Source: Parvimonas parva (GTDB taxonomy: Bacteria > Bacillota > Clostridia > Tissierellales > Peptoniphilaceae). Taken from it: a stretch of DNA of 64,000 nucleotides. Under the pieces are notes generated by a model. That model was given only the letters and a program-made list of their open reading frames with translations. It had not been told where the DNA came from and did no database searches. Of this stretch, positions 17,040-25,547 are shown in pieces (the stretch's first letter is position 1; each line of letters begins with the position of its first letter). The DNA lies in contig NZ_JACVDA010000007.1 in assembly GCF_016552165.1 (NCBI RefSeq), forward strand, positions 18,908 to 82,907, read 5' to 3'. A program made the position numbers and the translations under genes.

Positions 17040-17531
17040 ATGTTTACTGCTTATGTAATTACTGTTTCTGATAAAGGATCAGTTGGAGAAAGAGTTGATA
17101 CTTCAGGAGAGGTAATCGTTGAAATACTAAAAGAAAATAATTATGATGTTATAGAAAAGATAATAATTCCTGACGAGAGGGAGATAATTGAAGAAAAGTT
17201 AAAATATGCTTGTGATACTTTGGGTGCGAATTTAGTTTTAACAACCGGTGGAACGGGTTTTAGTAAAAGAGATGTTACGCCTGAGGCGACTTTGAATGTT
17301 GCGACCAAAAATGCTTTTGGAATTTGTGATTCAATCAGACAATATAGCTTAACTATAACTAAGAGAGCGATGCTTTCAAGAGCAGTTTCAGTTATAAGGA
17401 ATGATAGTTTGATTGTAAATTTACCTGGAAGTCCGAAAGCTGTTAGAGAATCTTTAGAGTATATTATTGATTCGGTAGAACATGGACTTCAAATACTTCT
17501 TGGAACGGCATCAGAATGTGCTAGAAAGTAG
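17040..17531 (+). CDS. mogA: MogA/MoaB family molybdopterin-binding protein
   Basis: This 163-residue protein has ITVSDKGSVGERVDTSG at the N-terminus, TTGGTGFSKRDVTPEAT at residues 68-84 and NLPGSPKAV near the C-terminus, all diagnostic of the family that adenylylates molybdopterin. AGGAGG precedes the ATG. No other molybdenum-cofactor gene is present in the window, and the gene interrupts the usual yraN-yifB-dprA order. Confidence 0.88.
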   Translation: MFTAYVITVSDKGSVGERVDTSGEVIVEILKENNYDVIEKIIIPDEREIIEEKLKYACDTLGANLVLTTGGTGFSKRDVTPEATLNVATKNAFGICDSIRQYSLTITKRAMLSRAVSVIRNDSLIVNLPGSPKAVRESLEYIIDSVEHGLQILLGTASECARK

Positions 17532-17538
17532 GTAAGAT

Positions 17539-19065
17539 ATGTATTCTAAGACTAAGACTTGTGTGTTAAATGGATTGAATGGTTATGATATTGATGTAGA
17601 GGCTGATTTATCAACCGGACTTCAGGCTTTTAATATCGTTGGACTTCCTGATTTGTCAATAAGGGAATCAAAGGAAAGAGTTAAGTCTGCGATTTCAAAT
17701 AGTGGATATTTTCTTCCACCAGGTCGGATTACGATTAATCTGGCTCCTGCAAATTTGAAAAAAGACGGCTCACAAATGGATTTGGCAATAGCTGTGAGTT
17801 TATTGCTTGCTATTGGTGTGATTGAATATTTACCTGATGAAAAGACAATTTTTTTAGGAGAACTTTCTCTTGACGGAAGAATTATAACTTTTGATGGAGC
17901 TTTACCGATGATTATTTCATTAAAAGAGCTTGGTTTTAAAAAGTTTTTTATTCCACAAACTATAAAAGATGAGGTAAATATCGTTCAGGGAATTGAAATT
18001 TATCCTGTTTCACATTTAAAGGAATTAGTTGATTGTTTAAATGGAATTACTGAAATAAAAAAAGAAGAAATTATTAATGTAAATTTAGATGAAGAAGTAA
18101 AATATGATATAGATTTTTCGGATATAAAAGGTCAGGAAAATTTAAAAAGAGCAATGGAGATTTCTGCAGCAGGTGGACATAATTTGTTAATGGTTGGGCC
18201 ACCTGGAAGCGGGAAAACTATGATTGCAAAGAGATTGCCAACGATTTTACCAAAACTTACTTTTGATGAGTGTATTGAATGTACTAAGATATATTCGGTT
18301 GCAGGAAAACTTAAAAATAATAAGTTGATTACACAAAGACCTTTCCGTTCTCCACACCATACAAGCAGTCCGATTTCACTTGTTGGTGGTGGAAAAATTC
18401 CAAAACCGGGAGAAGTTTCACTTGCACATAACGGAGTTTTGTTTTTAGATGAATTTCCTGAGTTTTCAAAACAAGCTATTGAAGTTTTAAGACAGCCGAT
18501 GGAGGACGGAAAAGTTACAATTTCTCGTGTTAATTCATCAATAACATATTATTCAAACTTTGTAACTGTTTGTGCTTTAAACCCTTGTCCTTGTGGGAAC
18601 TATGGCTCACAAACTGAAAAATGTACTTGTTCACAATTACAGATACAGAGATATTTAAGTAAAATTTCAGGGCCAATACTTGATAGAATTGATATTCAAG
18701 TTGAAGTTGAACCTGTAAAATATGATGATTTATCTTCCAAAGAAGTTTTAGAAACTTCTGCTGATATTAGAAAAAGAGTTGAAAAAGCTAGAGAAATTCA
18801 ACTTAAAAGATATAAAAACGAAAAAATTTATAATAATGCAAGTCTTTCTGCAAGACAGATAAAGAAATATATTGTACTTGATGAAAAACTTGAAAAAATA
18901 ATTGAATTTGCTTTTAAAAAGTTCAAATTTTCAGCAAGGTCTTTCAATAAAATTTTAAAATTGACAAGAACTATAGCAGACTTGGACGGAAGTGAAGAAA
19001 TCAAGGAAGAACATTTGTTAGAAGCTATCAGATATAGAAGTTTGAGTAATAAATATTGGAGTTAG
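17539..19065 (+). CDS. YifB/ComM family AAA+ ATPase (Mg chelatase-like)
   Basis: This 508-residue protein has an N-terminal Lon-like domain (LQAFNIVGLPDLSIRESKER), Walker A GPPGSGKT at 220-227, Walker B LFLDEFPEF, a Cys cluster (CALNPCPCGNYG, then KCTC) and a C-terminal Mg-chelatase domain. ComM of Gram-negative species is a helicase that extends the integrated tract in natural transformation. The position just before dprA supports a similar DNA-processing role. Confidence 0.92.
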   Translation: MYSKTKTCVLNGLNGYDIDVEADLSTGLQAFNIVGLPDLSIRESKERVKSAISNSGYFLPPGRITINLAPANLKKDGSQMDLAIAVSLLLAIGVIEYLPDEKTIFLGELSLDGRIITFDGALPMIISLKELGFKKFFIPQTIKDEVNIVQGIEIYPVSHLKELVDCLNGITEIKKEEIINVNLDEEVKYDIDFSDIKGQENLKRAMEISAAGGHNLLMVGPPGSGKTMIAKRLPTILPKLTFDECIECTKIYSVAGKLKNNKLITQRPFRSPHHTSSPISLVGGGKIPKPGEVSLAHNGVLFLDEFPEFSKQAIEVLRQPMEDGKVTISRVNSSITYYSNFVTVCALNPCPCGNYGSQTEKCTCSQLQIQRYLSKISGPILDRIDIQVEVEPVKYDDLSSKEVLETSADIRKRVEKAREIQLKRYKNEKIYNNASLSARQIKKYIVLDEKLEKIIEFAFKKFKFSARSFNKILKLTRTIADLDGSEEIKEEHLLEAIRYRSLSNKYWS

Positions 19066-19067
19066 TT

Positions 19068-20162
19068 ATGAAAAATGAAGATGCTTTACTGTTTTTGAGT
19101 TTTTTAAATTTTGATTATAAAATTAAAGATGAATTGTTAAATCATTTTACTTTGGAACATATTGAGGAGATTTTTGAATTATCTGGAGAATATTTTAAAG
19201 AAAATAAGCTTTTAACTAAAAATAATATTGAAAAATTAGTTGAAGAGAGAGAAAAATTTAATTCAGATGCTTATAGAGATTTTTTAGAGAAAAAGAAAGT
19301 TAAATATGTAAGTATTTTGAGTGAAGATTATCCTATTAATTTAAGAGATATTGAATATATTCCACAAGTTATTTATTATAAGGGAGATATTTTGCCGGAA
19401 GACGAATTTGCACTTTCCGTTGTAGGCTCAAGAAAGTGTACGAATTATGGTGCTTGGGCAACAGAATATTTTGCAAGATCAATTTCTGAACTTGGGATAA
19501 GAATTGTATCAGGAATGGCTTTAGGTATTGATTCAATTTCACATAGATCAGCTTTAAAATCAGGGGGAAGAACAATAGCAGTCTTAGGTTGTGGTGTAGA
19601 TATTGCATATCCACAAACAAATTTTAGATTGTATAATGAAATTATAGAAAATGGTGCAGTGATGAGTGAGTTTCCTGTTGGAATGCCACCACTTGCACAT
19701 AATTTTCCGGTTAGAAACAGAATTATTTCAGGACTTTCAAAAGCCTTGCTTGTAATAGAGGCACAAGAACGCTCAGGAACACTTATAACTGCAAGATTTG
19801 CAAATGAACAGTCAAAAGAAATTTTTGCACTTCCTGGAAATATAAACAGTCTATACAGCAAAGGAACGAATAAATTGATAAAAGACGGGGCGTTGATTGC
19901 TACGAATTATCAGGATATTATAGACGGTGTTATGGATTTTTCAGAATTTATTTTAAATAAAAATAAAAAAGAAAAAGATTTGGATATTTTAGATGCAAAA
20001 GAACTTTTGATTTATAATTTAATTAATGAAGAGCCGAAATCTCAAAATAAAATTTCAACAATAACAGGTTTTTCAATTATAGAAACAAATACAATTTTAA
20101 CTGCATTGGAACTTAAGGGATTTATAAAAGAGCTAAATGGAGGAATTTTTGTAGTTGATTAA
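19068..20162 (+). CDS. dprA: DNA-processing protein DprA
   Basis: The protein is 364 residues from ATG 19068, 2 bp after the yifB stop, with GGAG upstream; the in-frame TTG at 19056 lies inside yifB. The Rossmann-like core shows VVGSRKCTNYG, IVSGMALGIDSISHRSAL, VLGCGVDIAYP and FPVRNRIISGLS, followed by a winged-helix segment at the C-terminus. DprA loads RecA on incoming single-stranded DNA in transformation. Together with comEC and comEB in this window it argues for competence. Confidence 0.95.
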   Translation: MKNEDALLFLSFLNFDYKIKDELLNHFTLEHIEEIFELSGEYFKENKLLTKNNIEKLVEEREKFNSDAYRDFLEKKKVKYVSILSEDYPINLRDIEYIPQVIYYKGDILPEDEFALSVVGSRKCTNYGAWATEYFARSISELGIRIVSGMALGIDSISHRSALKSGGRTIAVLGCGVDIAYPQTNFRLYNEIIENGAVMSEFPVGMPPLAHNFPVRNRIISGLSKALLVIEAQERSGTLITARFANEQSKEIFALPGNINSLYSKGTNKLIKDGALIATNYQDIIDGVMDFSEFILNKNKKEKDLDILDAKELLIYNLINEEPKSQNKISTITGFSIIETNTILTALELKGFIKELNGGIFVVD

Positions 20163-20207
20163 TTAAGAGATGAAATTTATCTCTTTGTTTATAAAAATGG
20201 AGGATTT

Positions 20208-21359
20208 ATGATTAAAATAATTTTTTTAATTTTACCTTTTATAATTATGTTTATACCAAATAGAGATTATGACTTGATGTCTAAGGAAGATACTTTAGTG
20301 TTTAAAGGAATTTTTTCGATTATAGTAATTTTACATCATGTTTCGCAAGTGGAAAATAATTTACCAATAATTCATTACTTTGCAAATTTTGGAATGTATG
20401 CTGTTAGTGTATTTTTCTTTATTTCTGCTTATGGAATGACTAAACAGGTAAATCTTAATAGAGAAAAATATTTAAAAGGATTTTTTAAAAAGAGATTTTT
20501 TAAATTGTTATTACCAATATTTATAGTAACTATTATTTATATAGTTTTAAATATTTTGATTTTCCATAAAGCATATACTATAAGTTCAATAATTAATGTA
20601 TATAAAAGTGGATCATCTATAATAAATAATGGTTGGTATCTAAATTCCATATTAGTAATATATCTAATATTTTACTTTAGTTTTAAATTTTTCAAAAATA
20701 TAAAAATATCATATCTTATTTTCTCATTTTTGATATTTGTTTATATCTTTGTTTTAAAAAGAATAGGCTTTGGAATTTGGTGGTATAACAGTATGATAGG
20801 TATGATATTTGGAATATATTTTGAAATATTTGAAGAAAAAATTAAAAGAGTGTTAAGTACTCATTTTTATAAAATACTGTTGATTATATCTATTTGGTCA
20901 TTCTATATAGCCAATAATAGAGAGTATAATATTATTAATATGTTTTCAAAGATGGGAATATATACTAATTATGCAATTATTCAAAATATTCTTTGTTTGA
21001 ATTTTATAATCATGATATTATTAATTTCAAAGAAGATCAATTTTAGGGAACTTGTAATTCATAAAAGTTTTTACTATAAAAAAACAAAATCCATTGGGAA
21101 ATACAATGTGAATTTCATTGCAGAAAGTAGTAAGGTCTATTCTAAATTTGTTTTGATAAGAAATAGAGTATTATCTTTTTTAGGAAAGATTTCTTTTGAA
21201 ATGTATATGATTCATGGACTTGTTATGAGAATATTAGCTCTATATTTAAAAGTAGATATAGTTTATCTTCTAACTCTATTTGGATTGACAATAATAAGTT
21301 CGTATTTGTTGAATTTATTATTTAAAAAATTATATATAATTTTAAACTTAAATAAATAG
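20208..21359 (+). CDS. Acyltransferase family 3 membrane protein (OafA/OatA type)
   Basis: This 383-residue protein has about ten membrane helices. The family marker is in the second segment: FKGIFSIIVILHHVSQ, with a basic residue followed by the catalytic His. FFFISAYGMTKQ and the late FEMYMIHGLVMRI are also typical. Such proteins O-acetylate cell-surface glycans. No SGNH domain is attached. The exact substrate cannot be told. Confidence 0.82.
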   Translation: MIKIIFLILPFIIMFIPNRDYDLMSKEDTLVFKGIFSIIVILHHVSQVENNLPIIHYFANFGMYAVSVFFFISAYGMTKQVNLNREKYLKGFFKKRFFKLLLPIFIVTIIYIVLNILIFHKAYTISSIINVYKSGSSIINNGWYLNSILVIYLIFYFSFKFFKNIKISYLIFSFLIFVYIFVLKRIGFGIWWYNSMIGMIFGIYFEIFEEKIKRVLSTHFYKILLIISIWSFYIANNREYNIINMFSKMGIYTNYAIIQNILCLNFIIMILLISKKINFRELVIHKSFYYKKTKSIGKYNVNFIAESSKVYSKFVLIRNRVLSFLGKISFEMYMIHGLVMRILALYLKVDIVYLLTLFGLTIISSYLLNLLFKKLYIILNLNK

Positions 21360-21367
21360 GAGAATTT

Positions 21368-21832
21368 ATGAATTATACAGTTTTTGATTCTTTAGTTGGA
21401 AAGATAAAAATAATTGAAGAAGAAAATAAAGTAATTGAGATTAAATTTGTAAAGAATGAAAAAAATATTAATCCCAAAACTGAAGTATTAAAATTGGCAA
21501 AAAAAGAATTAGAAGAATATTTTTGTGGAAAAAGAAAAAACTTTATATTCCCATTTAAAGTGGATGGAAGCGAGTTTGCATTAAAGGTATATAAGGCTTT
21601 AACGGAAATTCCTTATGGAAAGACTTGCAGTTATAAAGATATTGCAAGAAAAATTGGAAATGAAAATTCGCAAAGAGCTGTTGGTGGGGCGAATAATAGA
21701 AACAAATTGCCGATTTTAATTCCCTGTCATAGAGCGATAGGAAGTAATGAAAAAATTGTTGGCTATGCAGGTGGAATTGAAATAAAACAAAAACTTTTGG
21801 AGCTTGAAAGAAAAAATATTAAGTTTTTGTAA
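21368..21832 (+). CDS. ogt: Methylated-DNA--protein-cysteine methyltransferase
   Basis: This 154-residue protein has the active-site PCHR with C120 in LPILIPCHRAIG, preceded by IPYGKTCSYKDIARKIG and RAVGGANNRN, the helix-turn-helix and Arg-finger region. It directly reverses O6-methylguanine by suicide transfer to the Cys. It is 8 bp after the acyltransferase gene. Confidence 0.95.
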   Translation: MNYTVFDSLVGKIKIIEEENKVIEIKFVKNEKNINPKTEVLKLAKKELEEYFCGKRKNFIFPFKVDGSEFALKVYKALTEIPYGKTCSYKDIARKIGNENSQRAVGGANNRNKLPILIPCHRAIGSNEKIVGYAGGIEIKQKLLELERKNIKFL

Positions 21833-21872
21833 AAATATGAAAAAAAATCTAAAAAAATCACAGTAAAGTGTT

Positions 21873-21901
21873 GACAAATATAATTTAATAGTGTATAATG
21901 T
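21873..21901 (+). promoter_or_regulatory. Sigma-A promoter upstream of a 29-codon ORF
   Basis: TTGACA and TATAAT separated by 17 bp, at about 21873-21901, a full consensus match. The transcript would begin near 21908. Confidence 0.8.
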
Positions 21902-21954
21902 AGTTAATCAAACAAGATGACGCGTTAAATAGTTTGAAACTGGAGGTAAGACCA

Positions 21955-22044
21955 ATGAAAATATTAAAAACAATTTCGTCAGAGTTGCTGAATAGTTTGT
22001 TTTTAGTAAAAACTTACGATTCCAGCAACTTAAAAAACAGTTAA
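21955..22044 (+). CDS. Candidate small protein of 29 residues, overlapping a long hairpin
   Basis: ATG 21955 follows TGGAGGTAAGACC, a strong ribosome site, and a consensus promoter. The predicted peptide starts MKILKTISSELLNSLFLVK and ends SNLKNS; it is amphipathic with no recognised family. The same DNA forms a long imperfect hairpin: AGTTGCTG (21982-21989) pairs perfectly with CAGCAACT (22023-22030), and an inner GTTTTT-AGT-AAAAAC closes the tip. It may be a translated peptide, a leader or a structured RNA. Confidence 0.45.
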   Translation: MKILKTISSELLNSLFLVKTYDSSNLKNS

Positions 22045-22516
22045 TAGATTTTGTGAACAGATAGGTTGGTAGAGTGTAATTTTAAAGTTAGAAACAAAAA
22101 AGAAAAACTAATCTAAAAAATCACTGTGTTAAGTTGTATGATGATAGGACTAATATGTAAATAGAATATAAAAATATTTTAAAATGAAAGATTTTTAAGT
22201 ATTTCAATATTTGAAGGTGATTGTTTATAAGGGTAGTATTAAACAAAAAAGATTGGTTGAATATGAATTACACAGGATACAATGTGAAGTAATATAGGCA
22301 CAAAAGATATTACAAACAGTTGTGGTTGTAGATTTATCATAAATAATGTATGTATAGAATATGAAAGTAGAGGGTTGTTGATAGAATAAAATATATCGGT
22401 AATTAGCTTAAAGTATGCTAAAGGTATTGACTTGATAAATTTACAAAAACTAAAATTGAAGTTCAAGTGTAAAGAAATTTGAATTTCGCTAAAACTAAAA
22501 TTAAATATTTAGATAT
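22045..22516. other. Non-coding stretch, no gene seen
   Basis: About 470 bp with scattered stops in all frames and no ribosome site followed by an ORF. A short direct repeat of the region upstream of the small-ORF promoter (TCTAAAAAAATCAC at about 21849) recurs near 22113. Otherwise I see only AT-rich DNA, possibly a decayed gene. Confidence 0.5.
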
Positions 22517-22517
22517 A

Positions 22518-22543
22518 AAAAGTGCATCGAAAGATGCACTTTT
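22518..22543 (-). terminator. Terminator of the ANT(6)-like gene
   Basis: AAAAGTGCATC-GAAA-GATGCACTTTT, an 11-bp perfect stem with a GNRA loop, just after the minus-strand stop at 22550. Confidence 0.85.
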
Positions 22544-22549
22544 GTTGTT

Positions 22550-23380
22550 CTATCTATTGTTTGCTTTTTGTTTTAACTCTCTTAAATGTGTTACTGTATC
22601 TCTATCTAATTCTTTTGCGTATTCAAATCTTAGGTTTATTGCTATTTGTAGTGAAAGTCGTCTAAATAGTCCGCAGATATTGAATAGTGCGACCCAAAGT
22701 GAATCTAACTCTAGTTTTGAGTAGCAAGTTAGATATTTTTCAAAAATTTCTGTTTCTACATAATTGAATACCAACTTATTTTCTTTTCCAAGGTCTATAA
22801 TATATTTGTTTTCAGATAGTACATAATGTTTTAAATGTTCATCTAATAGAGCTAAGATTTCTCTGTATTCTTCAGCGATATTTAAAATTTCTTTTGAGCA
22901 TAATTTGTTTCCGAATTTTAAAACATTCCAGAAAAATGAACAAGTATTTTCTAAAAATTCATCTTCTGTGATTTTATGAATATTTTTTTCAATGTATATG
23001 CCTGCTTTTTGATTTTCATCTTTGTTAAGTACACAAATATATTTTTCTTCAAGGTATTTTAAAGTTTCAGTATCTTTTTTTGATACAATTCTAAAAATTC
23101 CTTGTGTAAAGTTTTCGTAAATTATTTTGTATTCTATTACTTTTTCATTTTCAGTATTTTCAAACATAGTTAGTACATCACCGAAACATTGAATAAATTC
23201 AAGTGCTGTATCGTCAAATGATAAATCTTTTACTAAATACAAGATATTAAAAAAGTTTACATCGCTGGACATGCTTTGTGTTTCAAGTTGTTCTATGTAT
23301 AGTTTTTCAACTCTGTCGTCATCCATTGCTATTTTCTTTGCTATTTCTTTAAGTTCATTAAATGTTAAAATCTTTTTCAA
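22550..23380 (-). CDS. Aminoglycoside 6-adenylyltransferase-like protein with degenerate active site
   Basis: The C-terminal two thirds of this 276-residue protein follow the ANT(6)/streptomycin adenylyltransferase plan: FFWNVLKFGNKLCSKEIL, LLDEHLKHYVLSENKY, SLWVALFNICGLFRRLSLQI, LRFEYAKELDRDTVTHLREL. In the N-terminal domain the nucleotidyltransferase GSR and D-x-D motifs are not visible; the corresponding stretch reads LYIEQLETQSMSSDVNFF. I infer that adenylyl transfer is unlikely. It is 12 bp downstream of yitT in the same direction. Confidence 0.65.
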   Translation of the reverse strand: MKKILTFNELKEIAKKIAMDDDRVEKLYIEQLETQSMSSDVNFFNILYLVKDLSFDDTALEFIQCFGDVLTMFENTENEKVIEYKIIYENFTQGIFRIVSKKDTETLKYLEEKYICVLNKDENQKAGIYIEKNIHKITEDEFLENTCSFFWNVLKFGNKLCSKEILNIAEEYREILALLDEHLKHYVLSENKYIIDLGKENKLVFNYVETEIFEKYLTCYSKLELDSLWVALFNICGLFRRLSLQIAINLRFEYAKELDRDTVTHLRELKQKANNR

Positions 23381-23392
23381 AATAAAATCCTC

Positions 23393-24259
23393 CTAAATTT
23401 CTTGTGCTTTAAATCCACGACCTTTTACTTCATAGGCCTCTGATATTATTAAAAACGCAGTCGGGTCAACTTCATCCAGTATTTTTTTAATAGTTACAAC
23501 TTGTCTTGTACTAACGATACAATATACTACATTTTGTTGTTTATGTGTAAATGCACCCTCTCCATGAAGAAGTGTAACACCTCTATGTAATTCTGATAAG
23601 ATTCTATCTGTAACTTCTCTTTGCTTTGAGGTTACAATCATAATTTGTTTTGTATCTCCAAAACCCATTTGAATTTTATCTAACATTTTATATGCAACAT
23701 ACATTGACACGATAGTCAAAAGTCCTCTTTCAAGACTGAAGATATATGATGCTATTCCAATTATAATTGCATTTATTGCCATTAGTGATGAACCGATATT
23801 TACATTTAGTTTTGTTTTAAAAATAGTTGCAAGAATATCAAGTCCACCTTGGCAAGCGCCATGTTTGAATAAAATCCCCATTCCAACACCATTTACAAAG
23901 CCACCAAAAATTGCATACAACATATTATTGTTAAGTTTAAAATCCAATGGAATATGACGCATAGCAACCAGTATGAAAGAATAGATAAAAGTAGATAAAA
24001 ATGCGTAGGTCATAAATTTTTTATTTAAAAAGAATGCTCCAACAATCATCATCGGTAAATTTAAGATGAAAACTGAAATACCGGTAGGTATGCCTGTCAA
24101 ATATTCAATCATAAGTCCGATACCACCGAGACCTCCTGAAAGTAGTCCTGCCGGAACTAAAAGTTTAACAACGGCGAAAGAGCAAATCAAGTCGCCAAGG
24201 AGAATATAAAAAATAGTTCTTAGAAAATATTTTTTATCTCCAAAAAAATCTTCTAACAT
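23393..24259 (-). CDS. YitT family membrane protein (DUF2179)
   Basis: The protein is 288 residues from ATG at 24259, which has GAGGTGG upstream. The N-terminal half has five to six membrane helices with the family marker LLVPAGLLSGGLGGIGLMI and GMGILFKHGACQGGLDILA. The C-terminal soluble DUF2179 domain contains HRGVTLLHGEGAFTHKQQ and VDPTAFLIISEAYEVKGRGF. Function of the family is unknown; transport is presumed. Confidence 0.92.
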   Translation of the reverse strand: MLEDFFGDKKYFLRTIFYILLGDLICSFAVVKLLVPAGLLSGGLGGIGLMIEYLTGIPTGISVFILNLPMMIVGAFFLNKKFMTYAFLSTFIYSFILVAMRHIPLDFKLNNNMLYAIFGGFVNGVGMGILFKHGACQGGLDILATIFKTKLNVNIGSSLMAINAIIIGIASYIFSLERGLLTIVSMYVAYKMLDKIQMGFGDTKQIMIVTSKQREVTDRILSELHRGVTLLHGEGAFTHKQQNVVYCIVSTRQVVTIKKILDEVDPTAFLIISEAYEVKGRGFKAQEI

Positions 24260-24375
24260 AAATACCACCTCTGTTTAATAATTTTAATTAAAACTAAGTC
24301 ATAATAATTATATCACATAATAGAAAAATATGATATAATTACTATATACAAAAAAATCGTTTTAAGGAGGTTTTT

Positions 24376-25287
24376 ATGAATTTATTTTTTTGGAGTATTT
24401 TATTTTTAATTTTAGTAATTTATTTATTTTTACAAGTATTTACTTTTAAAAAGGAAAGAAAGGCTAGAAAAGTTTTTAGAAACGGAAAGTTTCCTCTTGT
24501 ATTTGCACATAGAGGGTCAAGCAATTTATTTCCTGAGAATACTGAACTTGCTTTTGTAAATTCTTTTGCTATGGGAGTTGATGCTTTTGAAACGGATATA
24601 AGACTTACAAAGGACGGCAAGATAATTACTCAACATAATGAAGATATTGATGAAACGACTGACGGAACAGGAAAAGTAATTGACTATACTTATGATGAAA
24701 TAAAAGAATTTAATTTTGGTTATAGATTTAAAGACATTAACGGAAATGCTCCTTATGTTGAAAATAGAGTTAACGGTCTTTATCCAATGGAAGTTTCGGA
24801 TTTTTTTAGAAAGTTTGGAGATAATGTTGTTTATAGTATCGACATTAAAGATGACGGAGAAAACGGAATAAAGTCAGCAGAGCTTTTATATAAATTTGTT
24901 AAGGAATATAAGTTAGAGAAAAATGTAATTTTTGCCAGCTTTAATGAAGAAAATCTTAAACATTTAAGAAAAATCAGTCATGGAGAAATAATCATTTCAG
25001 GCTCTATGGAAAAGACTAAAGAGGTTGTTTATTCTTCATATTTCGGATATGACGGTTTTAAAAAGTTTAATACTCATGCAATGATGATTCCAAGATTTGA
25101 AAAACTTCCTTTGGATACAAAATATTTAATTTACAAAATTCATAGACATAATATGGCTGTTTGTTATTGGACAATAGATACAGAAGAAGAAATGAGAATG
25201 TTGATAGATAAAAAAGTTGACGGAATTATAACAGATAAAGTTGACTTGCTATTGAAGATAAAAGAAGAAATGATTAGGAAAAATTAA
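24376..25287 (+). CDS. Glycerophosphodiester phosphodiesterase, membrane-anchored
   Basis: The protein is 303 residues with an N-terminal membrane anchor (4-23). The GDPD TIM-barrel has HRGSSNLFPENT with H45 and E54, then E72 and D74 in FETDIRLTKDG and H87. VDGIITDKVD is the closing motif. It hydrolyses glycerophosphodiesters to glycerol 3-phosphate and an alcohol, probably at the cell surface. AAGGAGG precedes the ATG. Confidence 0.92.
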   Translation: MNLFFWSILFLILVIYLFLQVFTFKKERKARKVFRNGKFPLVFAHRGSSNLFPENTELAFVNSFAMGVDAFETDIRLTKDGKIITQHNEDIDETTDGTGKVIDYTYDEIKEFNFGYRFKDINGNAPYVENRVNGLYPMEVSDFFRKFGDNVVYSIDIKDDGENGIKSAELLYKFVKEYKLEKNVIFASFNEENLKHLRKISHGEIIISGSMEKTKEVVYSSYFGYDGFKKFNTHAMMIPRFEKLPLDTKYLIYKIHRHNMAVCYWTIDTEEEMRMLIDKKVDGIITDKVDLLLKIKEEMIRKN

Positions 25288-25297
25288 ACTTAAATTA

Positions 25298-25326
25298 TTG
25301 ACTTTTTTTGAATAATTTAGTATTCT
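25298..25326 (+). promoter_or_regulatory. Promoter of the cysS T-box transcript
   Basis: TTGACT at 25298-25303, 17 bp, TATTCT at 25321-25326. Confidence 0.75.
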
Positions 25327-25334
25327 ATTAACAA

Positions 25335-25526
25335 TAGAATATATACATTGAAGAGGGAGAGAAACAACGGTTTTTAGAGAGGTGTTATGTGGTGAAAGAC
25401 ATCGTGTTGAAGGTGCACCCTTGGAGTATTGTTTGCGACTTTATAGCAATTTAAGTGGAGTTTTCAATATAGAGTGGAACCGCGGAATTTTTTCGTCTCT
25501 TGTTTTTCAAGGGGCGATTTTTTATA
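25335..25526 (+). promoter_or_regulatory. T-box riboswitch, cysteine specifier (TGC)
   Basis: The conserved T-box AGAGTGGAACCGCGG is at 25471-25485. Stem I is upstream, with the specifier region AAGGTGCACC; TGC at 25414-25416 is in the position normally followed by ACC...GGAG and matches Cys. The terminator TCGTCTCTTG/CAAGGGGCGA plus T6 is at about 25494-25524. Uncharged tRNA-Cys should stabilise the antiterminator and switch on cysS. Confidence 0.93.
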
Positions 25527-25547
25527 ATATTTAAACAGAGGTGTGAA

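Noticed and set aside
22239..22466. 75-codon minus-strand ORF in the empty stretch after the small ORF
   Set aside because: No ribosome site, low-complexity hydrophobic composition, and no family resemblance.
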